64,000 nucleotides of DNA from Bacteroidaceae bacterium. Lineage in GTDB: Bacteria; Bacteroidota; Bacteroidia; Bacteroidales; Bacteroidaceae. The stretch lies in assembly GCA_024699495.1 (NCBI GenBank), contig JAILPK010000050.1:18746-82745 (forward strand). Reading direction: 5' to 3'. The translations under genes and the position numbers were made by a program. Below are positions 9,421 to 18,580 of the stretch, piece after piece. The notes under the pieces were generated by a model. That model was given only the letters and a program-made list of their open reading frames with translations, did no database searches and had not been told where the DNA came from. Within the stretch, counting starts at the first letter, position 1. The number at the start of each line of letters is the position of its first letter.

Positions 9421-10326
9421 ATGAACAAACTCTTATTCGTCACTACTTTCTTCTTATTATCCATATTTTCGATATCAGCACATGGAACTATTGCAGATAA
9501 ACGGGATAATGATAATAAGACTAATAATAATGCTGACAGCATAATAGTAGAGCGTTTGCTGCGTTCCGGAATGAAGGAACAGGCCGGTACAAACCTGATG
9601 ATTTTCTATGCCCTCAAACTGCGCAACACCCCATACGTAGCACACACTCTGGAGGTAAATAAAGTAGAAAAGTTAGTCGTGAATCTAAAGGAACTGGACT
9701 GTCTTACTCTGGTTGAAAACGTTCTTGCACTAACTATAACAACCAAGCAAGGGTCGACACATTTCGTTGACTTCAAAAAGAATCTCACCCGTATTCGCTA
9801 TCAAAATGGAGTTATGAAAGGCTATACCTCACGAAATCACTATTTTAGCCAATGGGCTGACAGCAATGAACGCCTGGGCTTAGTGAAAGAAGTGACTGGA
9901 AATACCAAAAATACCCCACCATATTATCCGTTCGTAGAACAGCAAGTACTTGACTGTTCATTCATGACTTCACATCCCGAGCTGTACAAAATGCTCAAGA
10001 ATGACATTAAAGCTCAAAATCTGATGGCAATGGAAGAGGCTGCAATCAGCGGTCGTACTGTGAGATACATACCACGCCGACTGCTAAACAGGTCAAAAAA
10101 GGAACTGACAGATGTTCATGAAGGCGATATTTTGGCTATTGTAACTAAGAAGAAAGGGTTGGACACTACGCATTTAGGAATAGCCACCTGGGGCCGCGAC
10201 GGCAAACTGCATCTGCTTAACGCATCACAAATACACAAGAAAGTAGTGCTAGAACCAATGACGCTATATGATTACATGAAGAAACACCCCTCACAACTTG
10301 GGGTTCGCGTCATTCGTCCCATTTAA
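9421..10326 (+). CDS. DUF1460 secreted amidase-like protein (NlpC/P60-type fold)
   Basis: 301 residues with a signal peptide (about 1-20). The LDCLTLVEN motif carries the probable catalytic cysteine, and TTHLGIATW carries the histidine, in the order expected for DUF1460 proteins, which have an NlpC/P60-like cysteine-peptidase fold and are annotated as N-acetylmuramoyl-L-alanine amidase-like. It probably acts on peptidoglycan in the periplasm. It ends in a 17-bp convergent overlap with mtgA, another cell-wall gene. Confidence 0.85.
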   Translation: MNKLLFVTTFFLLSIFSISAHGTIADKRDNDNKTNNNADSIIVERLLRSGMKEQAGTNLMIFYALKLRNTPYVAHTLEVNKVEKLVVNLKELDCLTLVENVLALTITTKQGSTHFVDFKKNLTRIRYQNGVMKGYTSRNHYFSQWADSNERLGLVKEVTGNTKNTPPYYPFVEQQVLDCSFMTSHPELYKMLKNDIKAQNLMAMEEAAISGRTVRYIPRRLLNRSKKELTDVHEGDILAIVTKKKGLDTTHLGIATWGRDGKLHLLNASQIHKKVVLEPMTLYDYMKKHPSQLGVRVIRPI

Positions 10327-11014
10327 TATAGCGCATCTGACGCATAATCCAAGTCTGCCGTTTGAGCATATATCCTGAAGGGGTCTTGCTGCTGAAACGC
10401 AATGGGTTGGGCAGAGTTGCTGCTATAAGAGCGCAGTTGGCTTTACTTAACTGGGCCGATGTACAACCAAAATGCCATTGGGCTACGGCCTCAGCACCAT
10501 ATATCCCGTCACCCATTTCTATGGAGTTAAGATAGACTTCCATAATACGTTCTTTGCTCCAAAAAACTTCTATAAGACAGGTGAAATATGCTTCAAGTCC
10601 CTTGCGGAGCCACGACGAAGCAGGCCATAGGAATACATTTTTTGCTGTTTGCTGGCTGATTGTACTCCCACCGCGTCTTCGTCCTCCATTCATACGTTCT
10701 GCGACTGCGTCTTTTATCGCTTGCGTGTCAAATCCATGATGCTCAAGAAAACGCTGATCCTCAGAGGCCATAACAGCAATAGGCATATTGGGAGACATCT
10801 CTGATAATCTGACCCAGTGATGACGAAGCCTCAACTGCTCTCCCCTACCAGCCTGTTGGGCACAACGGATAAGCATTAGGGGGGTAATTGGCACAGGAAC
10901 CCAACGAAAAAGCAAAACAGCAAACAAGCTGCTGACAAAGAAACCCACAAACAACCATTGGCACAGCCGTTGAAGTTTCTTCAGTAATTTCAGTCCAGAC
11001 TTATTGCGAGCCAT
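10310..11014 (-). CDS. mtgA: monofunctional peptidoglycan glycosyltransferase
   Basis: GT51 enzyme that polymerises lipid II into glycan strands without a transpeptidase domain. 234 residues: one N-terminal membrane anchor (about 18-40), then the GT51 motifs ASEDQRFLEHHGFD with the catalytic glutamate, RRRGGSTISQQTAKN, and EVYLNSIEMGDGIYG. Last gene of the minus-strand run led by rpoD, 8 nt after the PqqD-like gene. Confidence 0.94.
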   Translation of the reverse strand: MARNKSGLKLLKKLQRLCQWLFVGFFVSSLFAVLLFRWVPVPITPLMLIRCAQQAGRGEQLRLRHHWVRLSEMSPNMPIAVMASEDQRFLEHHGFDTQAIKDAVAERMNGGRRRGGSTISQQTAKNVFLWPASSWLRKGLEAYFTCLIEVFWSKERIMEVYLNSIEMGDGIYGAEAVAQWHFGCTSAQLSKANCALIAATLPNPLRFSSKTPSGYMLKRQTWIMRQMRYIKWDE

Positions 11015-11022
11015 TACAAACT

Positions 11023-11289
11023 TTATTCAACCAAGCCAGCAGCAGTCCAGTCGGCAATCACCTTCTCTGAATCTTTCAAGGCCGTCTCGGCATCAACCTC
11101 GTATTCCTCTTGAAGCAATTCAGCCAGACGTGCGGCATCAAAATCGGAATCAATAACATTCTTCCACAAATAGGAAGCACTCTCATTAAGATTAATGATA
11201 CGGGAGAAATCCATATTCTGTCTGCCATGGGCAACAACGATATCTAACCCGCAAATATTCACTATTTCAAATCCAGATTTAATTCTCAT
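11023..11289 (-). CDS. PqqD-like peptide-recognition protein
   Basis: 88 residues. The pattern of a short beta-rich N-terminus with VAHGRQNMDFSRIINLNESA, then YLWKNV, then a helical end with LLQEEYEV and ADWTAAGLVE matches the PqqD/RRE-like family found in many Bacteroidales. In peptide natural-product systems such domains hold the precursor leader. A GTG at 11319 keeps the frame open, but the ATG at 11289 gives the family-like start. Its partners on the same strand are an S24/S26 peptidase and an HPr-kinase-like ATPase, a grouping also seen around modified-peptide loci; no precursor peptide is visible here. Confidence 0.8.
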   Translation of the reverse strand: MRIKSGFEIVNICGLDIVVAHGRQNMDFSRIINLNESASYLWKNVIDSDFDAARLAELLQEEYEVDAETALKDSEKVIADWTAAGLVE

Positions 11290-11321
11290 AATATAATTGT
11301 TCGTTTTTACTTTTAACACAA

Positions 11322-11915
11322 CTAAATAGAAGCCCTATAGAGGAATAGCAAGTAGCGACGGAAAGGGTATAAACGATTCCAACGCTCTATACGTTTAATG
11401 AGTTTCGGATCGGAAGCCTCCATAATATGACCAGCAGGACGGATATACCGTAACACTTTGCCTGCGATGTCGGATGCTTTACATGCTTCTGTACCAACTA
11501 CATTCCCATCACCGCGAAGAGTAATCTGCATATCTGGCCTTACCTGTTCAGGGCGGAAGCCCTGTCCGAAAGCATTAACCTTGTCAATCTCTATAATTCT
11601 ATGAAGCACAAAATGCCCCGGGGCTATCTCTGCCAATACAGCATCACCAACAAACAACCCCGTCTCTTTCCAAGATTCCAGTTCCACCTTATCACGCAGG
11701 TGTTCAAGAAAGGGGCGCATAGAATAGCCTTTCACTATAATTGTGGCTGTATGACCTTTATCTATCATTGCCCTGACAAGAGGGAGTAATTTTTCATTCG
11801 GCATCTCCACCCGTGAAGCACTGTTGGACTGCGAATCTGCGTATTTGCGTTCTCGGAGTCGGCGTATTGGTGAAAGTATCACACGCGCAATGGTCTTAAG
11901 TGCATTCTTGAACAT
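11322..11915 (-). CDS. S24/S26 family peptidase-like protein
   Basis: 197 residues. The segment TIIVKGYSMRPFL contains the GxSMxP nucleophile motif of S24/S26 peptidases, followed by VGDAVLAEI, HFVLHRIIEI and LRGDGN, the usual strand order of the LexA/signal-peptidase fold. There is no obvious membrane anchor. The general-base lysine expected after the HRI strand is not evident (RGDGN stands there), so catalytic activity is uncertain. It lies 12 nt after the HPr-kinase-like gene and just before the PqqD-like gene, so it probably acts with them on a peptide or protein substrate. Confidence 0.8.
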   Translation of the reverse strand: MFKNALKTIARVILSPIRRLRERKYADSQSNSASRVEMPNEKLLPLVRAMIDKGHTATIIVKGYSMRPFLEHLRDKVELESWKETGLFVGDAVLAEIAPGHFVLHRIIEIDKVNAFGQGFRPEQVRPDMQITLRGDGNVVGTEACKASDIAGKVLRYIRPAGHIMEASDPKLIKRIERWNRLYPFRRYLLFLYRASI

Positions 11916-11927
11916 ATCTTCTATTTT

Positions 11928-12824
11928 TCAAGATTTCACGTGAATTGCATCGTAACATACGTGAGCAGCATCAGCATCAGGCAAACACTCAAGCCGCCAT
12001 ATTGGTGTTACGGGCAATAAATGAGATATAGCCTGACATACCCCATTATAAACCCTGCGGTCCCACTTCATTGAACTGACAGCCGGAAGCAACATGGCAA
12101 ATGATTCAATTGGTGAGAGCGGCTGAACTTTATTATATGGGGCCTGCTCTATACGTGTTATAGCTCCAATCGGAGCTTGAATATTGCGATAGCAAGGAGT
12201 TTTACCACTCCAAGGAGAACCGAAGACAATGGCTTTGCCATCAAGGACGCGGACAACGGGGTTATCATCATTCATCAGATCACAGCCTGGGATATTCTTA
12301 TACCAAAGATAGGTATGAGTGCTCTTTCCCGTCCCACTTGGGGCTGTGAAAAGATAACCATAACCGCCATTGCGTATTACGGAAGCATGTACAAGCAAAG
12401 TGTCATAAGTGGCCGAAGCAAATGCATAAGCCATCATAATCGCATTGTTCAGCCCAAACTGACTGTGAGACAGAGACTGGCCTGGAATTATAAAAGCCTC
12501 ACAACGAGTAAAATCAGGACAGGCCTTCATGCTACAGCTTAACGAACCACCTTTTCCTGGCAAGCTAATCTCAAAACCATAGTTTCCTTCTGCATCAATA
12601 TAAACGCCGTGATTTGCACCGCCGCAATCAAACTGTCCTATTTCGTCCCATCCGATAAAAGAATGAGGGGCAGATATTGCTGCAGAAACGGTAAAAAGTA
12701 CATCGCCCTCTTCTGCACATGTGAAAGGCGCAAAAGAGGGGATGTAGGCAGGTATATCTAAGTGGTCATCAGTGCTTTGCACTTTGAACAGGTGCTGTGC
12801 CACCCGGTACATCATCAGATTCAT
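11928..12824 (-). CDS. HPr-kinase-like P-loop ATPase
   Basis: 298 residues. A Walker A motif APSGTGKSTHTYLW lies in the middle, followed by LMNDDNPVVRV, a Walker B-like acidic strand, and GSPWSGKT. This order resembles HPr kinase/phosphorylase and PEP-carboxykinase-like folds. Bacteroidales copies beside PqqD and S24/S26 genes are usually annotated as HprK-related or PEPCK-like; the substrate is unknown. Three start codons (12824, 12815, 12812) all overlap the preceding gene by about 45-56 nt, pointing to translational coupling. Confidence 0.7.
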   Translation of the reverse strand: MNLMMYRVAQHLFKVQSTDDHLDIPAYIPSFAPFTCAEEGDVLFTVSAAISAPHSFIGWDEIGQFDCGGANHGVYIDAEGNYGFEISLPGKGGSLSCSMKACPDFTRCEAFIIPGQSLSHSQFGLNNAIMMAYAFASATYDTLLVHASVIRNGGYGYLFTAPSGTGKSTHTYLWYKNIPGCDLMNDDNPVVRVLDGKAIVFGSPWSGKTPCYRNIQAPIGAITRIEQAPYNKVQPLSPIESFAMLLPAVSSMKWDRRVYNGVCQAISHLLPVTPIWRLECLPDADAAHVCYDAIHVKS

Positions 12825-13239
12825 TTACAAAATTTTCTATATATTGTTCAGGACGGAACTGAAACTCATTCTTCGTTACCGTAAGCAGTTTAACGCCATC
12901 AGTTTTGGAATATCGTTTGTGTATCTTATCCCAGACTTTTTTTAACTTTTTCTCTTTCTCTGCAAAGAATACAGTGCAGGTGGAATTCGTCCCCCCCCTA
13001 CCCTCAACATAATACTGCATCTGAAGGCTATATAGCGGACGATCCACAAGAAAACCGTTGGGCATCAGCCACGCACTATCTACCGTCTGAATATCAGTCT
13101 GAAATGCAAGAGAGTCTGTAAAAGAGGCTGCAAAACCAAACATGTACACTTTCTTCATGACCGGCTTTTTTGCAGCCTCCGCAGACGGAAGCAACATAAG
13201 CACAATCAGAGAAGCGAGTAAAAATATCTTGATCTTCAT
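12769..13239 (-). CDS. secreted protein of unknown function
   Basis: 156 residues with a clear signal peptide (hydrophobic 5-20, AEA cleavage region). The mature part is about 130 residues with a lysine-rich middle; I do not recognise a family. It starts 3 nt after the rpoD stop and overlaps the HPr-kinase-like gene, so it is in the same transcript. An inner-membrane or periplasmic role is inferred from the signal peptide only. Confidence 0.75.
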   Translation of the reverse strand: MKIKIFLLASLIVLMLLPSAEAAKKPVMKKVYMFGFAASFTDSLAFQTDIQTVDSAWLMPNGFLVDRPLYSLQMQYYVEGRGGTNSTCTVFFAEKEKKLKKVWDKIHKRYSKTDGVKLLTVTKNEFQFRPEQYIENFVNESDDVPGGTAPVQSAKH

Positions 13240-13242
13240 AGC

Positions 13243-14103
13243 TCAACCGAGATAAGAGCGAAGTAACTTGCTCTTAGAGTCGTTACGCAGACGACGTATA
13301 GCTTTCTCTTTAATTTGGCGTACACGTTCACGGGTCAGATTAAAGCGGTCACCGATTTCTTCCAGTGTCATTTCCTGACAATTGATGCCGAAGAACATCT
13401 CCACTATTTGTTTCTCACGGTCTGACAAAGTACTCAATGCACGGTCTATTTCACGAGATAGACTCTCATTGACAAGAGTTTTGTCTGCCATTGGGCTATC
13501 GTCATTGACAATAACATCTAACAATGTGTTGTCTTCCCCCTCCACAAAGGGCGCATCAACAGAGATATGACGACCACTTACCTTCAATGTATCGCTAATC
13601 TTGTCAACGGGGATGTCCAGTTCCTCAGCTAATTCGTCCGGACTCGGGCGGCGCTCATTCTCCTGCTCAAATTTACTCAGGGCCTTGGAGATTTTATTGA
13701 GCGACCCCACCTGATTCAGAGGTAATCGGACGATACGACTTTGCTCGGCCAATGCCTGTAAGATACTTTGGCGAATCCACCAAACAGCGTAGGAGATAAA
13801 CTTGAAACCACGAGTTTCATCAAACTTTTCGGCAGCCTTGATAAGACCAAGATTACCTTCGTTGATAAGGTCGGGCAGCGATAAGCCCTGGTTCTGATAC
13901 TGTTTAGCCACGCTGACCACAAAACGCAAGTTAGCGCGGGTGAGTTTCTCCAATGCCATGCGGTCGCCTTTACGGATACGCTGTGCAAGATCCACCTCTT
14001 CTTCTACAGTGATTAGATCCTCACGCCCAATCTCCTGCAAGTACTTGTCCAACGAAGCACTCTCACGATTGGTGATACTCTTTGTAATTTTTAGTTGTCT
14101 CAT
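13243..14103 (-). CDS. rpoD: primary RNA polymerase sigma factor (short Bacteroidetes type)
   Basis: 286 residues. Region 1.2 ([12 protein letters not shown]), region 2 ([31 protein letters not shown]), region 3 ([14 protein letters not shown]) and region 4 ([31 protein letters not shown]) are all present. The large region 1.1 and non-conserved insert of proteobacterial sigma-70 are missing, as is usual for the primary sigma factor of this phylum, which reads the TTG/TAnnTTTG promoters seen throughout the window. It heads a tight minus-strand run of six genes down to mtgA. Confidence 0.95.
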   Translation of the reverse strand: MRQLKITKSITNRESASLDKYLQEIGREDLITVEEEVDLAQRIRKGDRMALEKLTRANLRFVVSVAKQYQNQGLSLPDLINEGNLGLIKAAEKFDETRGFKFISYAVWWIRQSILQALAEQSRIVRLPLNQVGSLNKISKALSKFEQENERRPSPDELAEELDIPVDKISDTLKVSGRHISVDAPFVEGEDNTLLDVIVNDDSPMADKTLVNESLSREIDRALSTLSDREKQIVEMFFGINCQEMTLEEIGDRFNLTRERVRQIKEKAIRRLRNDSKSKLLRSYLG

Positions 14104-14133
14104 CCTACTTTACTTCTAACATATTTAAGCGCG

Positions 14134-14164
14134 CAAAGATAGATATAATATCTCTGCGCGCCAA
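14134..14164 (-). promoter_or_regulatory. rpoD promoter overlapped by a palindrome
   Basis: Minus-strand TATCTTTG (14134-14141) with TTG 20 bp upstream (14162-14164). A 13-bp inverted repeat with one mismatch, 14129-14141 and 14149-14161, covers the -7 element and most of the spacer. The arms begin GCGCGC. It could bind a dimeric regulator or form an early hairpin. Confidence 0.65.
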
Positions 14165-14226
14165 AAATATAGTGTTTTTTTTTCAAAAATTCAATAAATC
14201 GGTCGTTTTTTCATAAGATTATTGTG

Positions 14227-15768
14227 TTATTTACCTCTCTTCGATGATTTTCCCTTGTGGGTGAACTCGTCAGAAAGGTCTATCACCGCACTTACCAGTC
14301 GCCCGCTCGGGGTCACGGCACGAATCCACAAAGTACGGTCACGGCTCTGATTCGCAGCTCGAACTGCCTCTTCGAAATCTTCCACAGTGCGCATAACCTT
14401 ATCGTTTACCTGCAGTATAATCATCGACTTTTCTATTCCTGCATCCATCATCTTTCCGCGACGAACAGCAACTACTTCCAATCCACTGTTCAATGCCAGT
14501 TGTTGGCGCATCTTCTCGGAGAGAGGACGCAAGTTAGCTCCAAATAGATCCATGTCTAGTTCTTCCATAACTTCAGTGCCGCCCTGCTGGTTGCGTAGCG
14601 TTGCTGTAGCTGTATAACTCTTCTTGTCACGCACATACTTAATTTTTACCTTATCACCAGGACGGTGTTGTGTAAGTGCTTCTTGCAACTCAGCCATCTT
14701 GGACACATCACGGCCATCTACAGCTGTTACCACATCACCTTTCTTAAGTCCCAACTCTTCCGCACTGGATTTTTCGACCACCTCTGCAACGTATACGCCA
14801 CGCGTAGTACCCAGATCGAGATCATTTCCCTTTTCTTTCTCAGCGTCAAGATAATTAGTAACATCTATGCCACTCACACCCAGCACAGCACGCTGCACGG
14901 TGCCAAACTCCTTTAAGTCGGCCACGACTTTGTTCATTATAGTAGTTGGGATAGCAAAACCATAGCCACTGTAGCTTCCTGTCTGAGAATATAACATTGC
15001 ATTTATTCCCACTAATTGACCACGCTCATCTACCAATGCTCCGCCACTATTTCCAGCATTAATAGCCGCATCAGTTTGTATAAAACTTTCAACGCCATTT
15101 GCGCCGAGCGAGCGGGCTTTGGCAGAAACTATTCCTGCAGTAACAGTAGATGTAAGGTTAAAGGGATTTCCAACAGCCAGAACCCACTGCCCCACCTTAA
15201 GATCATCACTATTTCCGATAGCGATTGCTGGCAGGTTCTTAGCCTCAACCTTTATCAGGGCAAGGTCTGTGGTCTTATCTGCTCCAATTATACGGGCTTG
15301 ATACTCAGTGTTGTCATTAAGTTTCACCAGCAATTCATCAGCACCATCAACTACATGATTATTGGTAACGATATATCCGTCCTTGGAAATAATCACACCG
15401 CTTCCAGCTCCCTGACGCTTAGGCGTCTGAACCTGCTGTTGGCGTCGTCCCTGGCCGGGTATTCCGAACAAATCTCCAAACATATCACTGAATGGGTCAT
15501 AAGTCTCGACCGTTCGGGTTCGGGAGTTTTGTGTTGCTTTAATATAAACTACAGAATTTACACTGCTCTCTGCAGCAGAGGTGAGATCCACCAGTCCACT
15601 CATTGCTGTTGTTACCGGAGCCTGCTTTGCTTCTGTCGTTGCAGCATTAAGGTCAGACCCGTTGCGCATAACTGTGCCTGTTAAAAGGCTACTGCTCAAC
15701 ACCAGCAGAGAGGCGCCGAGCCATTTCGTTGTTGTTTGATTCATCATAGTTCGTTTATAGTTTCTCAT
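14227..15768 (-). CDS. htrA: periplasmic serine protease of the Do/HtrA family
   Basis: ATP-independent periplasmic protease and chaperone for misfolded envelope proteins. About 513 residues from the ATG at 15768 (ATGs at 15747 and 15744 are alternatives). After a signal/anchor segment come the trypsin-like triad: TNNHVVDGADEL (His), TTDLALIKV (Asp) and NAGNSGGALVD (Ser). Two PDZ domains follow, the first near LGTTRGVYVAEV, the second near SGLEVVAV. A glycine/glutamine-rich linker GIPGQGRRQQQ occurs before the catalytic domain. The frame stays open to 15861, but that lies upstream of the predicted promoter. Independent of rpoD downstream, which has its own promoter. Confidence 0.93.
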   Translation of the reverse strand: MRNYKRTMMNQTTTKWLGASLLVLSSSLLTGTVMRNGSDLNAATTEAKQAPVTTAMSGLVDLTSAAESSVNSVVYIKATQNSRTRTVETYDPFSDMFGDLFGIPGQGRRQQQVQTPKRQGAGSGVIISKDGYIVTNNHVVDGADELLVKLNDNTEYQARIIGADKTTDLALIKVEAKNLPAIAIGNSDDLKVGQWVLAVGNPFNLTSTVTAGIVSAKARSLGANGVESFIQTDAAINAGNSGGALVDERGQLVGINAMLYSQTGSYSGYGFAIPTTIMNKVVADLKEFGTVQRAVLGVSGIDVTNYLDAEKEKGNDLDLGTTRGVYVAEVVEKSSAEELGLKKGDVVTAVDGRDVSKMAELQEALTQHRPGDKVKIKYVRDKKSYTATATLRNQQGGTEVMEELDMDLFGANLRPLSEKMRQQLALNSGLEVVAVRRGKMMDAGIEKSMIILQVNDKVMRTVEDFEEAVRAANQSRDRTLWIRAVTPSGRLVSAVIDLSDEFTHKGKSSKRGK

Positions 15769-15796
15769 AATTTTCGTTCTCACATGAAATCTGATG

Positions 15797-15804
15797 CAAA
15801 AATA
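15797..15804 (-). promoter_or_regulatory. htrA -7 element
   Basis: Minus-strand TATTTTTG about 28 nt before the ATG at 15768. The nearest upstream TTG (15827-15829) is 22 bp away, slightly more than the 20 bp common here. It supports a start at or after 15768. Confidence 0.5.
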
Positions 15805-15921
15805 GTGCGAAAGTTTAAGTACACGACAAAATGTCAGTCCCATTTTCCGACCTTTTAACACTGAAGAAGCACCTTTTAATGTCGGTTAAGCACTCAACAT
15901 CTCATTTTTACATTCTTTTTC

Positions 15922-15952
15922 TTGCTCATTCTGACATTTTGACCTACCTTTG
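15922..15952 (+). promoter_or_regulatory. RNase P RNA promoter
   Basis: TTG at 15922-15924, 20-bp spacer, TACCTTTG at 15945-15952. It places the transcript start a few bases before the P1 stem of the RNA. Confidence 0.75.
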
Positions 15953-15957
15953 CCATT

Positions 15958-16362
15958 GGAAAGCAGTGGGACGGTCTGCCGCCGACGTTTCAGACGTAGG
16001 AGGAAAGTCCGGGCCATATAGGGCGCACCGCTACCTAACAGATAGAAGTCCGCGAGGGCATGTAAAGGCAGAAGAAAACAACCGCCGACCGTAACCTGTC
16101 TGCAATCCATTAGGAGAGCGGGTGAGGATGCGGACGGTAAGGGTGAGAAGGTAGGGTAAGAGCCTACCAGGCGCATGGCGACATGCGTGCTGTGCAAACC
16201 GGTGATGGAAAGTTCGCATAGACTGGCGACCAAAAGAGAGGGTGACCCGCCCAAGCCAGAGGGTAGAACGATAGAGGTGACGGGTGACCGTCATCGTAGA
16301 TAAATGGCAGACGCCGCACATTTTTACGGCACAGAACCCGGCTTATAGGCCCACTGCTTTCT
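15958..16362 (+). ncRNA. rnpB: RNase P RNA, bacterial type A
   Basis: Catalytic RNA of RNase P, which trims tRNA 5' ends. The universal core is visible: GAGGAAAGTCCGGGC near the start and ACAGAACCCGGCTTA near the end, with ACAGATAGAAGTCC and GGTAAGGGTGAGAAGG in between. P1 forms between AAGCAGTGGG (15961-15970) and the matching CCCACTGCTT at about 16350-16359. A T-run with TTTTTT directly after P1 gives factor-independent termination. About 400 nt, the expected size. Ends are accurate to a few bases. Confidence 0.96.
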
Positions 16363-16603
16363 TTTTTAAAAGCCATTGTAAAAGTTAGAAGTGTAACAAA
16401 AATTTGAGGTAAGAAACAAAGTAAAGGCTGTTGATAAAGGCTCTATATAAAAGAAGCCGCAATGGCACAAAGCAAAAATATTTTGTTGGCGTTAAAGAAA
16501 ATATATTCCGGTTATTGCAGAGAGAGATTAGCATGTCCCACAAAGCAAAGGATGTTCTAAGACCTGCAATCTGAAATAAAGGGAATGAACAGAGAACAAT
16601 TAT

Positions 16604-17959
16604 ATGGCAAAGAACAAAGACAAAGAGGAGAAAAAGGGGTTGGGCCAAAGTCGTTGGTCTGACATTATACAGTTCTTTAGGAAAGACCGTTTCTGGAGCA
16701 TTGACTTACATACATTGCCACGTCCGACCCGCATTTTGATGGCTATAGCCCGCAGATTGGAAATGACCTACGAACTGTTTATGGGCAACAATTTATCCAG
16801 TCAGGCTGCAGCCCTTACCTATTCTAGCATCCTCGGTGCTGTGCCCATTCTGGCAATAGTGTTTGCTATAGCGCGCGGATTTGGCTTCGGTTCTCTTGTA
16901 GAAGATAAGTTGAAAGAAAATGTGCGCTTTTCCCCAGAAATAACCCAAACATTGCTGGATTTTGTTAACTCATATTTGGAGAAGGCAAAAGGAGGTGTGT
17001 TTATCGGAGTAGGACTAATAATGCTGTTCTACACATTAATTAATTTAACAAGCAACATAGAGCTATCTTTCAACACTATTTGGCGAGTTAAAACGTCACG
17101 TAACATATATCGCCGCGCTGTAAACTATATCAGCATCTTTTTCATCCTGCCAATTCTTATCGTTGTTACATCCGGCTTTCAAATATTCATAGTAGGCGCA
17201 AGTCATTTCCTCCCCTCTTACCGTTTAATCTCAGAAGGGATACAGTTAAGCATCGAACTTATTCCATATACTTTAACTTCAGCAGCGTTTATTGTACTTT
17301 ACAAGATGATGCCCAACACCGAAGTAAAGTGGAAAAACGTAATTGTTCCCGGCATCATATCAGGCGTGTGCTTCCAAGCCCTGCAGTGGTTTTATATCAA
17401 CTCACAGGTCTGGATTTCATCTTACAACGCCATCTATGGGTCCTTTGCAGCCATTCCGTTGTTTATGCTTTGGATGCAGCTATCTTGGACAATATGTCTT
17501 TTGGGAGCGCAGTTGAGCTATGCCCATCAGATGGTAACAGACTTCGCATTTGAGAAAAGCGCTCCACTTCTGTGCCGCGAATATCACGACTGCGTAGCCA
17601 TGCTTATAATGACTCGTCTATGCAAGGAGCACGACCGCGGAAAGACGCTTACCGCCCATGAGATATCAGTCACGACATCAGTTCCCATCTCGCTTGTAAA
17701 CAGTATTCTTTATGAGCTTATGGCAGACGAAGAGAAGCCACTGGTTAACGAAGTTACATTGGGCAACAAATCTGTGCCACACTTTGCCCCCGCCATAGCA
17801 ATTGACCACATATGTGTTTCTACCGTACTGAATTACATGGATAAGCGTGGTAACATACTGAAATCCGATTTAGTTACCCTAAATCCGGAATGGAGGAAGA
17901 TTCAGGATTTGCGCACAACTGCTATCACGGCTCCAAATACTAAGCTCAAGGAGCTCTGA
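16604..17959 (+). CDS. YihY/BrkB-family inner-membrane protein
   Basis: 451 residues. The first 310 or so hold about six membrane segments with the family motif NLSSQAAALTYSSILGAVPILAIVFA and later YNAIYGSFAAIPLFMLWMQLSW. The family was once called RNase BN by mistake; its function is unknown, possibly transport. The cytoplasmic C-terminal 130 residues look like a winged-helix segment (LTAHEISVTTSVPISLVNSIL), as often seen in Bacteroidetes members. Stands alone 240 bp after rnpB. Confidence 0.9.
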   Translation: MAKNKDKEEKKGLGQSRWSDIIQFFRKDRFWSIDLHTLPRPTRILMAIARRLEMTYELFMGNNLSSQAAALTYSSILGAVPILAIVFAIARGFGFGSLVEDKLKENVRFSPEITQTLLDFVNSYLEKAKGGVFIGVGLIMLFYTLINLTSNIELSFNTIWRVKTSRNIYRRAVNYISIFFILPILIVVTSGFQIFIVGASHFLPSYRLISEGIQLSIELIPYTLTSAAFIVLYKMMPNTEVKWKNVIVPGIISGVCFQALQWFYINSQVWISSYNAIYGSFAAIPLFMLWMQLSWTICLLGAQLSYAHQMVTDFAFEKSAPLLCREYHDCVAMLIMTRLCKEHDRGKTLTAHEISVTTSVPISLVNSILYELMADEEKPLVNEVTLGNKSVPHFAPAIAIDHICVSTVLNYMDKRGNILKSDLVTLNPEWRKIQDLRTTAITAPNTKLKEL

Positions 17960-18128
17960 GCAGGCGGAAACACGCAACTCAAGACACAAGTAGAAAGACA
18001 GAAGAAGCCAAGATTATAGCTCTTTGAATTGAATATGATTCAATATATTCAAGATAAATAGTTCGCATACAAAACGGGCCACAGAACTTGGCAATAGCAC
18101 TAACACAACTCTTTGCATCACATTCCAC

Positions 18129-18162
18129 AAAAAACTCCCTGCGACCATCCGGCCGCAAGGAG
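18129..18162 (-). terminator. intrinsic terminator of the rpmB-rpmG-DUF4295 operon
   Basis: On the minus strand CTCCTTGCG (18154-18162) pairs with CGCAGGGAG (18135-18143), one G-U, 10-nt loop, followed by TTTTTT. It lies about 40 nt after the DUF4295 stop. Confidence 0.85.
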
Positions 18163-18203
18163 CATAAGTGTGTTATTTTGAAAGTTAACTAAATAGCGCT
18201 GTA

Positions 18204-18359
18204 TCAGTTCTTGAAGAATGCGTCAACGGCTTCGTTGGGCACCATTCTCTCATCGAAACTGTAAGAACCGGAAGGGTTCTTCACCATTTTGATGACCTTA
18301 GTGTAGCTGCGGCCATCGGTCTTGCCCGTTTGCAGGGTAGCGACTGTTTTCTTTGCCAT
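18204..18359 (-). CDS. DUF4295 small basic protein
   Basis: 51-residue protein starting MAKKTVATLQTGK and ending AVDAFFKN. It matches my memory of DUF4295, a Bacteroidetes family that always follows rpmB and rpmG, as here (12 nt after rpmG). The constant link and basic charge suggest a ribosome-associated role, not proven. It is too short for usual ORF cut-offs but the start, stop, spacing and terminator all agree. Confidence 0.9.
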   Translation of the reverse strand: MAKKTVATLQTGKTDGRSYTKVIKMVKNPSGSYSFDERMVPNEAVDAFFKN

Positions 18360-18371
18360 AGTAGGAGAGTA

Positions 18372-18560
18372 TTACTTGATTTCCTTATGAACCGTCATAC
18401 GCTTGAGGATCGGGTTATACTTTTTCAGTTCCAGACGCTCAGGAGTGTTCTTACGATTCTTTGTAGTGATATAACGGGAAGTGCCAGGAAGGCCGCTTTC
18501 CTTCATTTCAGTGCATTCGAGAATAACTTGCACTCTATTGCCTTTAGCCTTTTTTGCCAT
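18372..18560 (-). CDS. rpmG: 50S ribosomal protein L33
   Basis: 62 residues with the L33 pattern: [33 protein letters not shown]. The zinc-ribbon cysteine pairs of some L33 versions are absent, so this is the zinc-independent form. Twenty bases after rpmB in the same operon. Confidence 0.95.
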   Translation of the reverse strand: MAKKAKGNRVQVILECTEMKESGLPGTSRYITTKNRKNTPERLELKKYNPILKRMTVHKEIK

Positions 18561-18580
18561 GATAGTGTCTCCTTAAATTT

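Noticed and set aside
15886..16321. Open frames over 15.9-16.3 kb
   Set aside because: They overlap the RNase P RNA, whose conserved core is clear.
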